This document shows, one piece after another, positions 8,930 through 17,169 of a DNA stretch of 64,000 bases (position 1 is its first letter; each line of letters starts with the position of its first letter). The notes under the pieces were generated by a model, which was given only the letters and a program-made list of their open reading frames with translations, did no database searches and was not told the origin of the DNA. The stretch spans positions 1 to 64,000 of the forward strand of contig CACMZN010000006.1 in assembly GCA_902618175.1 (NCBI GenBank). The letters are read 5' to 3'. The translations under genes and the position numbers were made by a program. This stretch comes from an uncultured Verrucomicrobiota bacterium (GTDB lineage: Bacteria > Verrucomicrobiota > Verrucomicrobiia > Opitutales > Seribacteraceae).

Positions 8930-9866
8930 TTACCTTTTGAGCGATAGGTGTTTCCCATTCGACTGCAAGGCGATGTCCCTTCAATCCGCCGTTTTGAAAA
9001 TAATAATTCAAACCAAGACCAAAGGTGGTGATATCCTGACCTTGAGAATTTGGATTAAGGGCAGGGGACATCATTTTCATCATTCGGGTATCTTCTCCAT
9101 CGACTTCACTCCGACTGGAGTAGTTGAGTTTGGCGGAAGCACTGAGAGAGTCTGTGACTATGCGTGCTCCCCAAAGAGATGCACAAAACTTGTTACCGAG
9201 CGAATAGTCCTGATCGTTTTCTCCAATTCTCAGAACGCTTCCAAGTTGTGCACCATAGGAATAGTTGTCGGTTTGCGCTAAGTAAGTGACAGCTGGATGG
9301 AAATCATAAGTTCCGGATCCTAGTTGCATACGATAGCCTAGTATATTTCCATTCGTATGTTTTTCATCAATTGATCCAGTTGGAAGGCTTAATCCCAAGT
9401 TCAGATGCATTCTTCGGCCACTATCCCATTGTGCAAGATCGTAGAGTCCTGCCACTTTGAAATCGCCAATCCCAGAACTTCCCATATTCATGCTCATATT
9501 CATCGGCATGATCATTTCCATATCATTGTCTAAATAATTAAGCATTCCCATCAATGTCCATTCGTTTGAAATGGCATACATCGTGCCAAACATATGCATG
9601 TCCATCGTCATTTTTGTCGGAACCATCGTAGTCATTCCCGTTAATTGTGAGGATCCGGTTACAGAGTTGGATCCTTTCAGCAAACCTTCCATATCCATGG
9701 TCATGTAGCGATAGGAGATCATCCATTCGCCTATGGCGTGCATATGGTCGCCCATGACGGAAATAGGCCCGTGGCCGTCGGGGCGTGAGGCGGTCCACGG
9801 ACTTTCGTGAGCACGCAAGGAAAAAAAAAGGGTAAAAGTTAAGGCTATTGCAGGAAAGAGTTTCAT
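8871..9866 (-). CDS. Met-rich outer-membrane beta-barrel protein
   Basis: The 331-residue protein has a signal peptide ending in LRAHE and a pattern of alternating strands ending in an aromatic residue (WTLGWQYAW), which fits an outer-membrane barrel. It is loosely like the 'phenol degradation MetA-like' transporter family, though I cannot confirm the family. The N-terminal 150 residues are unusually rich in Met in clusters such as MTMDMEG, TKMTMDMHMFGTMY and MEMIMPMNMSMNMG, with His in between. Met/His clusters of this kind are typical of copper-handling proteins. It precedes the TonB receptor in the operon. I infer a metal-binding or channel role in the outer membrane. Confidence 0.7.
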   Translation of the reverse strand: MKLFPAIALTFTLFFSLRAHESPWTASRPDGHGPISVMGDHMHAIGEWMISYRYMTMDMEGLLKGSNSVTGSSQLTGMTTMVPTKMTMDMHMFGTMYAISNEWTLMGMLNYLDNDMEMIMPMNMSMNMGSSGIGDFKVAGLYDLAQWDSGRRMHLNLGLSLPTGSIDEKHTNGNILGYRMQLGSGTYDFHPAVTYLAQTDNYSYGAQLGSVLRIGENDQDYSLGNKFCASLWGARIVTDSLSASAKLNYSSRSEVDGEDTRMMKMMSPALNPNSQGQDITTFGLGLNYYFQNGGLKGHRLAVEWETPIAQKVNGVQIELDSTWTLGWQYAW

Positions 9867-9949
9867 ATAAAATTAGGGCTGTCGAAGAATAGTTCTTCGA
9901 ATGTAAAAAAAGAAAGCCAAGCGGCTTCAGTAAAAAAAATGAATGCTCT

Positions 9950-10345
9950 TTATACTTTGGGAGGAGGGGTGTCTAAGTCAGTCAACAAGACCGAAAATTC
10001 ATTTTTTTGAAAATAGAGCCTGCCCAAAAAAATCGGCCTCTGAATAGTAATCGGGGATACTGTTTCATTGAGGAGTTTCGTATCAAAAGCAAAGGAAAGA
10101 TTGTCACGAAGAGTCTCCCGAGTACCAGAATCAAGTTCTGAAACTAATTCGCAACCCAAACAACGATTATTCGAGTCCAAAGTCCACTTTGAAGACAGAC
10201 TCACGGATTGAGTCTGTCCGTAATACTCATTGAACATATTCGCCCACACACCTAACTGCAGAACCCCAAGGAGTATTCCGGAGTTTGCAACCATCGCAAG
10301 GAGTGCAACCTTGAGCAAAAGGCTGTGATATGGAAAAGACGGCAC
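9950..10345 (-). CDS. Small membrane-anchored or exported protein with a CLGC motif
   Basis: The 131-residue protein starts at a GTG, 10 bases after the stop of the HupE-like gene, and has an N-terminal hydrophobic segment (ALLAMVANSGILLGVLQLGVW). This is followed by ANMFNEYYGQTQ and NRCLGCELVSEL, a CxxC pair that could bind a metal ion or form a disulfide. From memory, small exported proteins with an AW-NM-Y segment followed by C-x-x-C recur beside TonB receptors and metal transporters in Verrucomicrobiota, but no named family is claimed. It sits between the HupE-like gene and the Met-rich outer-membrane gene, so a part in metal handling is likely. Confidence 0.6.
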   Translation of the reverse strand: MPSFPYHSLLLKVALLAMVANSGILLGVLQLGVWANMFNEYYGQTQSVSLSSKWTLDSNNRCLGCELVSELDSGTRETLRDNLSFAFDTKLLNETVSPITIQRPIFLGRLYFQKNEFSVLLTDLDTPPPKV

Positions 10346-10355
10346 TTTGCTTACC

Positions 10356-11549
10356 TTAAGAGAATACGCGTTCGATGGTCCAATAAATTCCGATCAATGC
10401 GATAAGCGAGGAGCCTGGAACGACCACCCATTTGCGGTAAATCTTTGCATCTGAAACCCAGAAAGTCGCGCCAAAGACAAGGGCAATCACGGCAAGCTGT
10501 CCAAACTCTACCCCAATATTGAATCCTAGTAGTCCAATGACCAAGGAAGTGGGATCCAAGTTAAAGGCAGATAGAGCTCCGGCGAAGCCAAGTCCGTGAA
10601 CCAAGCCGAATAAAAAGACAACCAACAAACGAATCTGCCTGTACTCTGGAAAAAAAATGTTTTCGATGGCTACAACCGCGATGCTCGCAGCAATGATTGG
10701 TTCAACCCAATGGGAAGATGCCGAAACAAGGTCAAGCGTGGCGAGTCCCAGAGTGAGAGTATGAGCAACTGTAAAAATCGAGATTTGCAGCAGCAGTGGA
10801 CGAAACTTGCGTGACAGCATATAAATGCCAAGTACGAAAAGAATATGATCCAAACCAAGGGGTACCACATGCACAAAACCTTGTCTAAGGAAAGAAAGGA
10901 AAGTACTTGCACCTCCCTCTTCATTTGAACGTTCTTCTTCTTCTGCGATGGTTTTGCTGGAAGCCAAGTCGATGGAAGAGTGGTTTGATTCTTGGTTGTC
11001 CTGATCGGCTTGAAAGGAGGAAAGATCAAGAATGAAGCTTTCCTCACCGGGCCAAAGTACATTGATTCGTTTTTGTGTTTTCCCATCAATCGAATTTATG
11101 AAAACAAGATCGTAGCTTGCTTCTTCCCTAGCTTTGATCTGATAATTTTCAATTGAGAATTCATCGTCAACGGGATGGAATCCACGAATGAAAACCAAGG
11201 TTGAATCTTCCGACTGTTCGTCAACCTGCCGTTTTTCAAAGTCATATTTAAATTCAGGCAAAAACCATTCGCCATCGTTGAATTTGACTAAAAGTGAATT
11301 CTTGACGAACAAACGAGCCTTAATCAAAAGGTTTTCTTTTTCTTCATCGGAATAGGCATCGAATTCAGATTCGCTTAGGAATGGTATTTCTTCCGGGTCA
11401 TCCGTAAAACATCGGGTGTCGATTGAAAGAGTTAGGGAACTTTTTCCGTCTTTGTTAAAGTCTCCCATCACTGGCAGATCAGGAATTGGGTGGGCCTTCA
11501 CGCTAAATAGACACAGAATCTGAAAAATAAAAATAAGGAAAGGTTTCAT
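10356..11549 (-). CDS. HupE/UreJ-family membrane protein
   Basis: The 397-residue protein has a signal peptide (ending VKAHP), an N-terminal exported domain of about 190 residues rich in Asp and Glu, a charged linker, and a C-terminal block of five or more membrane helices. The block has the HupE/UreJ_2 hallmarks: GLDHILFVLGIYML, FTVAHTLTLGLA, FGLVHGLGFAGAL and GFNIGVEFGQL. Members of this family are associated with nickel or other metal movement near hydrogenase and urease genes, neither of which is present here. As first gene of the operon that ends in a TonB receptor, it is best read as the inner-membrane part of a metal uptake pathway. Metal identity is unknown. Confidence 0.85.
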   Translation of the reverse strand: MKPFLIFIFQILCLFSVKAHPIPDLPVMGDFNKDGKSSLTLSIDTRCFTDDPEEIPFLSESEFDAYSDEEKENLLIKARLFVKNSLLVKFNDGEWFLPEFKYDFEKRQVDEQSEDSTLVFIRGFHPVDDEFSIENYQIKAREEASYDLVFINSIDGKTQKRINVLWPGEESFILDLSSFQADQDNQESNHSSIDLASSKTIAEEEERSNEEGGASTFLSFLRQGFVHVVPLGLDHILFVLGIYMLSRKFRPLLLQISIFTVAHTLTLGLATLDLVSASSHWVEPIIAASIAVVAIENIFFPEYRQIRLLVVFLFGLVHGLGFAGALSAFNLDPTSLVIGLLGFNIGVEFGQLAVIALVFGATFWVSDAKIYRKWVVVPGSSLIALIGIYWTIERVFS

Positions 11550-11684
11550 TAGGAAGGAAATGGATACAAAAAAGGGAAAAAATCTGAAGTAAAAAGTATG
11601 ACTATCTCAAATTTCTTCCTTGTGTATTAGAGAATGCGATATTGATTGATGTTCTTACTATAACCCAAAAAATTCATATTCATC

Positions 11685-11990
11685 ATGAAAATCATCACAT
11701 CCCTCATTATATCTCTTGCTCTGGCAGGATCAGTGTTTGCAGGTTGTCCTTCGAAGGCAATTAAAGGAAAGTTCGTCAGTTTCGATGAAGAATCAAAGAC
11801 CCTCACCGTTAAGAAAGGCAAAAAGGATCAAAAGGTAAAGATCGGAAGCAAAACCGAGATGGTTGGTTTCGAGTGCCCATCCGAATTGTCGTCAAGTGAT
11901 CCAGTGGAAATTCACGGTTGCAATTGTTCCAACAAGACAGCAAGCAAAGTTGCACTTGCCGCAAAAAAAGGAAAGAAGAAAGAAAGTTGA
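11685..11990 (+). CDS. Small exported Lys-rich protein
   Basis: A 101-residue protein with a textbook signal peptide (MKIITSLIISLALAGSVFA) and a mature part of about 82 residues. The mature part has a beta-rich GKFVSFDEESKTLTVKKGKKDQKVKIGSKTE-type region (written here only in outline), four Cys (one at the mature N-terminus, one in FECPSE, two in HGCNCSN) and a strongly basic end (AAKKGKKKES). The middle resembles a small OB/SH3-like barrel, but I recognise no named family. It is transcribed divergently from the HupE operon and ends in a strong terminator, so it is an independent unit. The CNC pair fits metal binding or a disulfide. Confidence 0.7.
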   Translation: MKIITSLIISLALAGSVFAGCPSKAIKGKFVSFDEESKTLTVKKGKKDQKVKIGSKTEMVGFECPSELSSSDPVEIHGCNCSNKTASKVALAAKKGKKKES

Positions 11991-12013
11991 GCAATTGCTT
12001 ATCTTACTTTGCA

Positions 12014-12041
12014 AGCCCTCGATCATCGAGGGCTTTTTTTT
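12014..12041 (+). terminator. Intrinsic terminator
   Basis: A 10-base perfect inverted repeat, AGCCCTCGAT around a central C (12014-12034), is followed by eight T residues. It lies 24 bases after the stop of the small exported protein gene and ends the plus-strand transcript before the convergent metal-importer operon. There is no T-run on the other strand, so it is one-directional. Confidence 0.92.
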
Positions 12042-12058
12042 GTCGTGACCACACTTTT

Positions 12059-13006
12059 TTACCGGCCGACGTTTCGAAGGGAAGTAATTTTCCAAAGGAT
12101 TCCTGAATTTGGAGCCAAAAAACAACATGGTATGAAAAGCAATCCTGCAAATACAACCATCGAAGCGGCCAACGAACAATCAAACCAGTGAGCAAGGTGG
12201 AATCCTCCTATTGAATAAGCGAGTCCAAGGGGAAGGGAAAAGAAGACGATGGATGACAAACGATCGAAAAAAAATGATGCGGTGACAGCTGGAAAAACAA
12301 ACATCGCAACTACCAGAATTACTCCCACCGCCTCCAAGGAAGCTACGGTTGCCAGAGAAAGGCTCAACATCAATCCCAAGTGAACTTGTCGAACTGGTGT
12401 TCCCATGGAACGAGCCAGAATCGGATCGAAGCTGGAAATCAAAATTTGCCTATAGAAGACAACGGCAGCAATGGCAACGGAAAGGAAGACCCCACCCATG
12501 GTCCAAAGCGCTTGATTGCCAAGTCTTAGTGATCCAAGCTTCAAGTCAGGGGCAAGAGGTGTGAATCCAATCTCCCCATATAATATGCATTCGGGATCAA
12601 TATGTGCGTTCTCGGCTTCCATCCCGAGCATGAGGACACCGGTGGCAAAAAAGGAAGTGAAAACCAAGCCGAGCGCGGCATCTTCTTTGATCGGAGTCTG
12701 AAAGCGAAGCCATTCGATGCAAAAACTGCAAGTGATGCCCGCTACACATGATCCTATCCACATAGGGCCAAGGGCCATGGAACCGGAGCAAATGAAAGCC
12801 AAGGCCAAGCCGGGAAGGATGCCATGGCTGATCGCGTCTCCCATCAGAGCCATTCGACGAACCACTATGAAGGATCCGACGATTCCACATGTCCAGCAGA
12901 CAAGAATGCCCATTAGAATGATCTGACCGTTCCAGATGCACAGTTCCAAGGTACTCCATGGTTCGAAGAAAATCTTCTTGAAATCATATTCTGGAATAAG
13001 CGTCAT
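12059..13006 (-). CDS. Mn/Zn/Fe ABC importer, second permease (ABC-3 family)
   Basis: The 315-residue protein has eight or nine hydrophobic helices and the ABC-3 (ZnuB/MntB/TroC) hallmarks: FIVVRRMALMGDAISHGILPGLALAF near the N-terminus (with the conserved SH), KEDAALGLVFTSFFATGVLML, and LEAVGVILVVAMFVFPAVTA near the C-terminus. It pairs with the fused permease just upstream to form the channel for a divalent metal. It is the last of four minus-strand genes and starts 13 bases after the stop of the previous one. A normal-length permease with no regulator domain, unlike its partner. Confidence 0.92.
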   Translation of the reverse strand: MTLIPEYDFKKIFFEPWSTLELCIWNGQIILMGILVCWTCGIVGSFIVVRRMALMGDAISHGILPGLALAFICSGSMALGPMWIGSCVAGITCSFCIEWLRFQTPIKEDAALGLVFTSFFATGVLMLGMEAENAHIDPECILYGEIGFTPLAPDLKLGSLRLGNQALWTMGGVFLSVAIAAVVFYRQILISSFDPILARSMGTPVRQVHLGLMLSLSLATVASLEAVGVILVVAMFVFPAVTASFFFDRLSSIVFFSLPLGLAYSIGGFHLAHWFDCSLAASMVVFAGLLFIPCCFLAPNSGILWKITSLRNVGR

Positions 13007-13019
13007 GAAAAAGATGTGG

Positions 13020-14534
13020 TTATTCGTTTTTGTTCAAAGGAAATTCGGGTAGCCATCCTTTTCGAACGTCAACGAGACTCGGAATGAGCTTGCCGTGAGG
13101 ATCCTTTTTTGGATTGGAAAGGAGGCGTTCGATCTTTCGTACGGTTTCCTCTCCCAAAACATGTTCGATTTTTTCCGCATCCTCGTGTACATGGTCAGCA
13201 GCATAACGAGCTTCATTAGTCAGATATAGTTCCCATAGCCTATGATTTCGAACAATTCTGCATGCATTCTCCCACCCTTTGGGAGTCAGCGATATGAATT
13301 GTTCATGAGGCAGTTTGGCGAACTTATTTTTTTCATAGGATCGAGAGACATATCCCGAGTCTATCAATGATTCGATTTCCTTCGCACGTGAATCCTTACC
13401 TACGCCTCTTCTTCTTGTTACCTCTTCCATTCGAACCGCAGGTTCAGAGAATTCCTGCTTTTCCATAACTTGGTAAATTGCCTTTAACATATTCTCCATT
13501 TCAATTTGGCGAGACTGTCGACGCGACTGCAACCAATTTACAATTATGCCTTGGGAAGGTCTGAGAAAGAGAATCAAGAGAAAAAAAGTGGTGGCTACCA
13601 CCACAATTAATGGACCGGTGGGTATTCTTTGACCAAGAAAAGAAAGAAAAGCGCCTACAAATCCTGCAATTGCTCCAAGCAAAGCTGAGACAAGAATGTA
13701 AGTGCTCATGCGTTTTGCAAGTAGAGAGGCAGATGCCGCGGGAATGATCAATAGAGCCGAAGCCAGAATCACTCCAATCACTTGCAATGAACTTATTACG
13801 CAAAAAGCAAGCAGTCCCCACATCGCATATTGAATAGCTTCGCTGGGCAAACCCATGGACTTGGAAAATTCCAGATCAAAGCCTGAGACGAGCAGTTCTC
13901 TATGGTTTGAAGTCATGAAAAGAACTATCAATGCAAGTGAAATGCAAATCCCCCAGAGATCGGATTCAGAAAGAGAAGAAACTTGACCAAATAAGTATGT
14001 GTCAAGCCCAGCTTGGTTTCCAAATTCCATTTTCTGAATGCGCGTGAGGATGCAAATTCCAATTGCGTAGAATCCTGACAATACTAGACCTAAAGCACTG
14101 TCTTGCCTTACTTTTGAAAATTTTTTGAGCAAGGTTACGCAAGCGACCCCCAAAAAACCAGCCATGGAGGCACCAATCAACAAGGCAAGGTTATCTTTTG
14201 CCTCAACCCAAAGAAATCCAATGGCAATACCGGGCAGAACCGCGTGTGAAAGAGTGTCTCCAAACAAAGAGAGTCTACGCGTTACCACGAAGCTTCCCAT
14301 CATTCCGCAGCTTATGCCGATCAGGATCGAACCAACGGCAACGATACGAACGGAATAGTCTCTCATCTGAAGAAACCGCAGAGCTCGATCGCCAAGGCTG
14401 ATATCTACGGGAGATTGGATTTGAGCCCCAAGCAAAGTTTGATTGATGAAAGCACAAACTAACAGAAAAAAGATTGAGAACCAAGGAAAACACCTCCCTG
14501 TAAGGGGAGATGAATTTGATCTCACAGGTTTCAT
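13020..14534 (-). CDS. Mn/Zn/Fe ABC importer permease fused to a DtxR/MntR-like domain
   Basis: The 504-residue protein is an ABC-3 permease in residues 1 to about 335 (FVVTRRLSLFGDTLSHAVLPGIA, RQDSALGLVLSGFYAIG, LQVIGVILASALLIIPAA). After a basic joint (NWLQSRRQSRQIE) comes a DtxR/MntR-like winged-helix plus dimerisation domain of about 160 residues. The second part has LTPKGWENACRIVRNHRLWELYL, a metal-site-like stretch VHEDAEKIEHVL and the conserved NPKKDPHGKLIP. Similar permease-DtxR fusions are known in several phyla. The ATG overlaps the TGA of the ATPase gene (ATGA). The domain would face the cytoplasm and could sense imported metal, but DNA binding by a membrane-bound form is unproven. 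Confidence 0.9.
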   Translation of the reverse strand: MKPVRSNSSPLTGRCFPWFSIFFLLVCAFINQTLLGAQIQSPVDISLGDRALRFLQMRDYSVRIVAVGSILIGISCGMMGSFVVTRRLSLFGDTLSHAVLPGIAIGFLWVEAKDNLALLIGASMAGFLGVACVTLLKKFSKVRQDSALGLVLSGFYAIGICILTRIQKMEFGNQAGLDTYLFGQVSSLSESDLWGICISLALIVLFMTSNHRELLVSGFDLEFSKSMGLPSEAIQYAMWGLLAFCVISSLQVIGVILASALLIIPAASASLLAKRMSTYILVSALLGAIAGFVGAFLSFLGQRIPTGPLIVVVATTFFLLILFLRPSQGIIVNWLQSRRQSRQIEMENMLKAIYQVMEKQEFSEPAVRMEEVTRRRGVGKDSRAKEIESLIDSGYVSRSYEKNKFAKLPHEQFISLTPKGWENACRIVRNHRLWELYLTNEARYAADHVHEDAEKIEHVLGEETVRKIERLLSNPKKDPHGKLIPSLVDVRKGWLPEFPLNKNE

Positions 14535-15328
14535 TCGCTTGTCGAATAAGCTTCTTTTTCAATCTCCCGATTTCCTGCAGTCTGAGAAGCCATTTCGGAA
14601 AGAATCGTCAATCTTCCCCCATAGGTTTTCTGGAGCAAGTCATGTGAAAATACGTCTTGGATCGTTCCATAGGCAACTTTTCGCATGTTGAGCAGGAGCA
14701 GATAGTCAAAATATTCTTTTGCGGAGGAGAGATCATGATGGACAATAAGTAAGGTTTTTCCCATTTTCTTCATTTCCTTGAGCATCAGGACAATCGTTTT
14801 TTCAGTAACTGCGTCAACGCCGGAGAAAGGCTCGTCCATTATATACAATTGGCTCTCTTGAGCGAGTGCCCGGGCCAAAAAGACTCTTTGTTGTTGCCCT
14901 CCGGAGAGATTGCCTATCTGACGGTCGGCAAGGTGGAGCATACCTACTTTTTCCAAGCACTCGCTGGCAATTTTACGATCAGCCTTGCGGATTCTTTGGA
15001 ACCAATTGAGTTTTCCGTACCGTCCCATCAGTACCACGTCCATTACCGTGACAGGAAAATCCCAATCCACTGACTCTCTTTGGGGAACATATCCAATGCA
15101 TGAAATTCCCTTTTTGGGAGGATGTCCGAATATTCGGACGTATCCACCATTTGGTTTGATCATGTTCATAATGGTTTTGAGAAGAGTGGACTTTCCCGCT
15201 CCATTCGGTCCAATGATCCCCACCAAGGAGCCCTTTTCTACTTCCAAATCAATTCCATAAAGGACAGGTTTCTTTTGGTAGGATACGGTGAGATCATGAA
15301 TCTCAATCGGTTTTTGAGAATTTCTCAT
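14531..15328 (-). CDS. Mn/Zn/Fe ABC importer ATP-binding protein
   Basis: The 265-residue ATPase has Walker A (GPNGAGKSTLLK), Q-loop (GYVPQRESVDWDFPVTVMD), signature (LSGGQQQR), Walker B (LYIMDEP) and switch His (LLIVHHD). The Q-loop sequence and short length are typical of MntA/ZnuC/SitB proteins. It drives uptake through the two ABC-3 permeases that follow. The gene starts 6 bases after the stop of the binding-protein gene and overlaps the next gene by four bases, so translation is coupled. Confidence 0.94.
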   Translation of the reverse strand: MRNSQKPIEIHDLTVSYQKKPVLYGIDLEVEKGSLVGIIGPNGAGKSTLLKTIMNMIKPNGGYVRIFGHPPKKGISCIGYVPQRESVDWDFPVTVMDVVLMGRYGKLNWFQRIRKADRKIASECLEKVGMLHLADRQIGNLSGGQQQRVFLARALAQESQLYIMDEPFSGVDAVTEKTIVLMLKEMKKMGKTLLIVHHDLSSAKEYFDYLLLLNMRKVAYGTIQDVFSHDLLQKTYGGRLTILSEMASQTAGNREIEKEAYSTSE

Positions 15329-15334
15329 TTAGAT

Positions 15335-16312
15335 TTACTGCAGGCCTTCAACCATTGCATTGATGTTGTGAATCATCATTCCGGCCCAAGTGGAAAGAGC
15401 GTATTTTTCACCATTTGGGCCGGAAATTTGCCTTTCCTTCGATCCAAAAGCATCAGAAAACAGTGGGCTTCCCACTTTAATTTGGGTCTCTTTAGCGATC
15501 TCCTTGAGGGCTGCAGGATTTACGCTGCTTTCGACGAAAAGAGCAGAGACTTGGTTTTGTCTGAGATAATCAACCAGATTGGACCGGTCTCCCAATCCAG
15601 CTTCGATGGCTGTGGAAACTCCTTGCAAAGCAATAACCTCTATGCCGAATGACCTTCCCAAATACCTGAAGGCATCGTGACTGGTAATAAGTTTTCTTTT
15701 GGTTTTGGGAATTTTTTCAAGTTGTTGGGAAGCCCATGATTTGATTGAAGAGTAACGTTGTTCGATTGCTTCTGCCCTCTGGGAAAATAATTCTCTTTTT
15801 TCTGGAATTAGATTCCCCATTCTTTCTGCAACTCCATGCATGCAAAGTGTCCAAATTGAAGGCGAAAACCAAACATGTGGATCGGGCAGAGTTTCATTGT
15901 AATCGGCTGCGGCAAGCAAAAGTGAATCTGGAATTACCGAACAAACAGAATAAGTCATGACCTTGGACCGCTCGGCCTTTTCAAGAACATGCGCAAGTTT
16001 TCCTTCCAGTTTGAGACCATGATAAACAATCAGATCAGCGGTACTAAGTGAAGACATATCTCTGGCGGTTGGTTTGTAGAGATGAGGGTCAACACCGGTG
16101 CCCATAAGAGGAATAATCTTACAATCCTCTCCAGAGATTTGTCTGACCAAATCCGTGACCTGGGTAGTTGTGGTAATTACGGTGAAGAGATTATCGGCAT
16201 CCTGAGATCCTGTTTTTGAGATGAAAGATTCAGAATCAGAGCAACCGAATAACATCGCTGTAAAGAAAAGAAGATAAACTTTCTTAAGTTGGGTACTGAC
16301 GGGGGTTGGCAT
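15335..16312 (-). CDS. Mn/Zn-type metal-binding lipoprotein (TroA/ZnuA family)
   Basis: The protein has a leader with a lipobox LFGC and the TroA-family metal ligands: the His in GTGVDPHLYKPTARD, the His in DPHVWFSP, and the acidic C-terminal segment around SDAFGS. SHDAFRYLGRSFG is also conserved. There is no His-rich loop of the kind ZnuA proteins often carry, which leans towards Mn or Fe, though this is weak. I chose the ATG at 16310-16312 (MPTPVSTQLKKVYLL), which lies about 27 bases after the predicted transcription start. A longer reading frame would need a TTG at 16345 that lies within the promoter. It is the first gene of the importer operon. Confidence 0.92.
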   Translation of the reverse strand: MPTPVSTQLKKVYLLFFTAMLFGCSDSESFISKTGSQDADNLFTVITTTTQVTDLVRQISGEDCKIIPLMGTGVDPHLYKPTARDMSSLSTADLIVYHGLKLEGKLAHVLEKAERSKVMTYSVCSVIPDSLLLAAADYNETLPDPHVWFSPSIWTLCMHGVAERMGNLIPEKRELFSQRAEAIEQRYSSIKSWASQQLEKIPKTKRKLITSHDAFRYLGRSFGIEVIALQGVSTAIEAGLGDRSNLVDYLRQNQVSALFVESSVNPAALKEIAKETQIKVGSPLFSDAFGSKERQISGPNGEKYALSTWAGMMIHNINAMVEGLQ

Positions 16313-16332
16313 GTGCGGAGAATAATTCAAAT

Positions 16333-16346
16333 TTTGATTAGTCAAA
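16333..16346. promoter_or_regulatory. Candidate operator palindrome 1 (start site)
   Basis: TTTGA-TTAG-TCAAA is a perfect 5-base-arm palindrome whose centre falls on the predicted transcription start of the importer operon and touches the -10 box. It lies between the importer and the divergent DtxR/MntR-type regulator gene, the expected place for that regulator's operator. Confidence 0.55.
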
Positions 16347-16374
16347 GTATATGTTTTGAATATGCTTGAGTCAA
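16346..16374 (-). promoter_or_regulatory. Sigma-70-type promoter of the metal-importer operon
   Basis: Reading on the minus strand, a -35 box TTGACT (16374-16369) and a -10 box TATACT (16351-16346) are separated by exactly 17 bases. The expected transcription start is near 16339, giving a leader of about 27 bases before the ATG at 16312. Both boxes overlap or adjoin palindromes, described separately. Confidence 0.72.
16366..16374. promoter_or_regulatory. Candidate operator palindrome 2 (-35 box)
   Basis: TTGA-G-TCAA overlaps the -35 box of the importer promoter. Its centre is about 30 bases, close to three helical turns, from the first palindrome, and both share the TTGA/TCAA half-site. This fits a dimeric repressor with two sites. 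Confidence 0.45.
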
Positions 16375-16401
16375 GATTGACATACCCTCAAACTCTTTGC
16401 C

Positions 16402-17061
16402 ATGCCTTCGTCTACGGTAGAAAATTATTTGAAGAATATTTTGATTGTTTCTCTGGAAACGAAATCCAGTGTGGTTTCGATGGGCAAGATTGCACAAGGA
16501 CTATCGGTGACCCCAGGCACCGCGACGACAATGATTAAGAACATGGCGGCTGACGGATGGATCTCTTACTTTCCCCGGAAGGGGGTGCGTCTGACTCGAA
16601 AAGGTAGGAAATTTGCAATGAGCATGTTGAGGAGACATAGACTATTGGAAACCTTTTTAGTTGAAACTTTGGGTCTGGACTGGAGCGAAATTCACGTAGA
16701 AGCCGAAGAATTGGAACATGCCATTTCTGAAAAAGTATTGGAAAAGCTCGATGAATTCCTGGGTCGACCAAGAACAGATCCTCATGGTCATCCAATTCCC
16801 ACAAAGGGTGGCCACATTTACAGAGCGAATTCTAAAACCCTGTTTCTTTGCAAGGCTGGAATGAAGGTTCGGATTGACTCCATCATTGATCAGGAGAGTG
16901 ACTTTCTGCGTTTCGCGCGGTCTAAGAAATTGATTCCAGGAAATGAAGTTACAATTCTAAGCCACGAAAAAGAGGCAGATGCGATCATACTGCAGATTGG
17001 GAGCGACAACCCTTTTTCACTTGGTTCAAGATCATCCGAAAAAATTCTTGTCAGCTTGTAG
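16402..17061 (+). CDS. DtxR/MntR-family metal-responsive transcriptional regulator
   Basis: The 219-residue protein has an N-terminal winged helix (SMGKIAQGLSVTPGTATTMIKNM), a wing ending GVRLTRKGRKFA, a dimerisation/metal domain (RRHRLLETFL, VEAEELEHAISEKV, GRPRTDPHGHPIP) and a C-terminal FeoA/SH3-like domain. In the metal stretch H-x-x-x-E-x-x-E-H, the position of DtxR Cys102 is Glu, as in MntR. However, the N-terminal ligands of B. subtilis MntR (Asp8, Glu11) appear as Asn and Lys, so metal specificity is uncertain. It is transcribed divergently from the importer operon, 89 bases away. It is the obvious candidate regulator of that operon. Confidence 0.92.
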   Translation: MPSSTVENYLKNILIVSLETKSSVVSMGKIAQGLSVTPGTATTMIKNMAADGWISYFPRKGVRLTRKGRKFAMSMLRRHRLLETFLVETLGLDWSEIHVEAEELEHAISEKVLEKLDEFLGRPRTDPHGHPIPTKGGHIYRANSKTLFLCKAGMKVRIDSIIDQESDFLRFARSKKLIPGNEVTILSHEKEADAIILQIGSDNPFSLGSRSSEKILVSL

Positions 17062-17169
17062 CCGAAATCACAAGAGGCTGATTTATCGAAAAATGAAGTT
17101 GCTCCTCCGATCATCTTTTATGAGAAACCATTGAATCCTTTCTTACCCAAACCCAAACTAAGGCACCAT

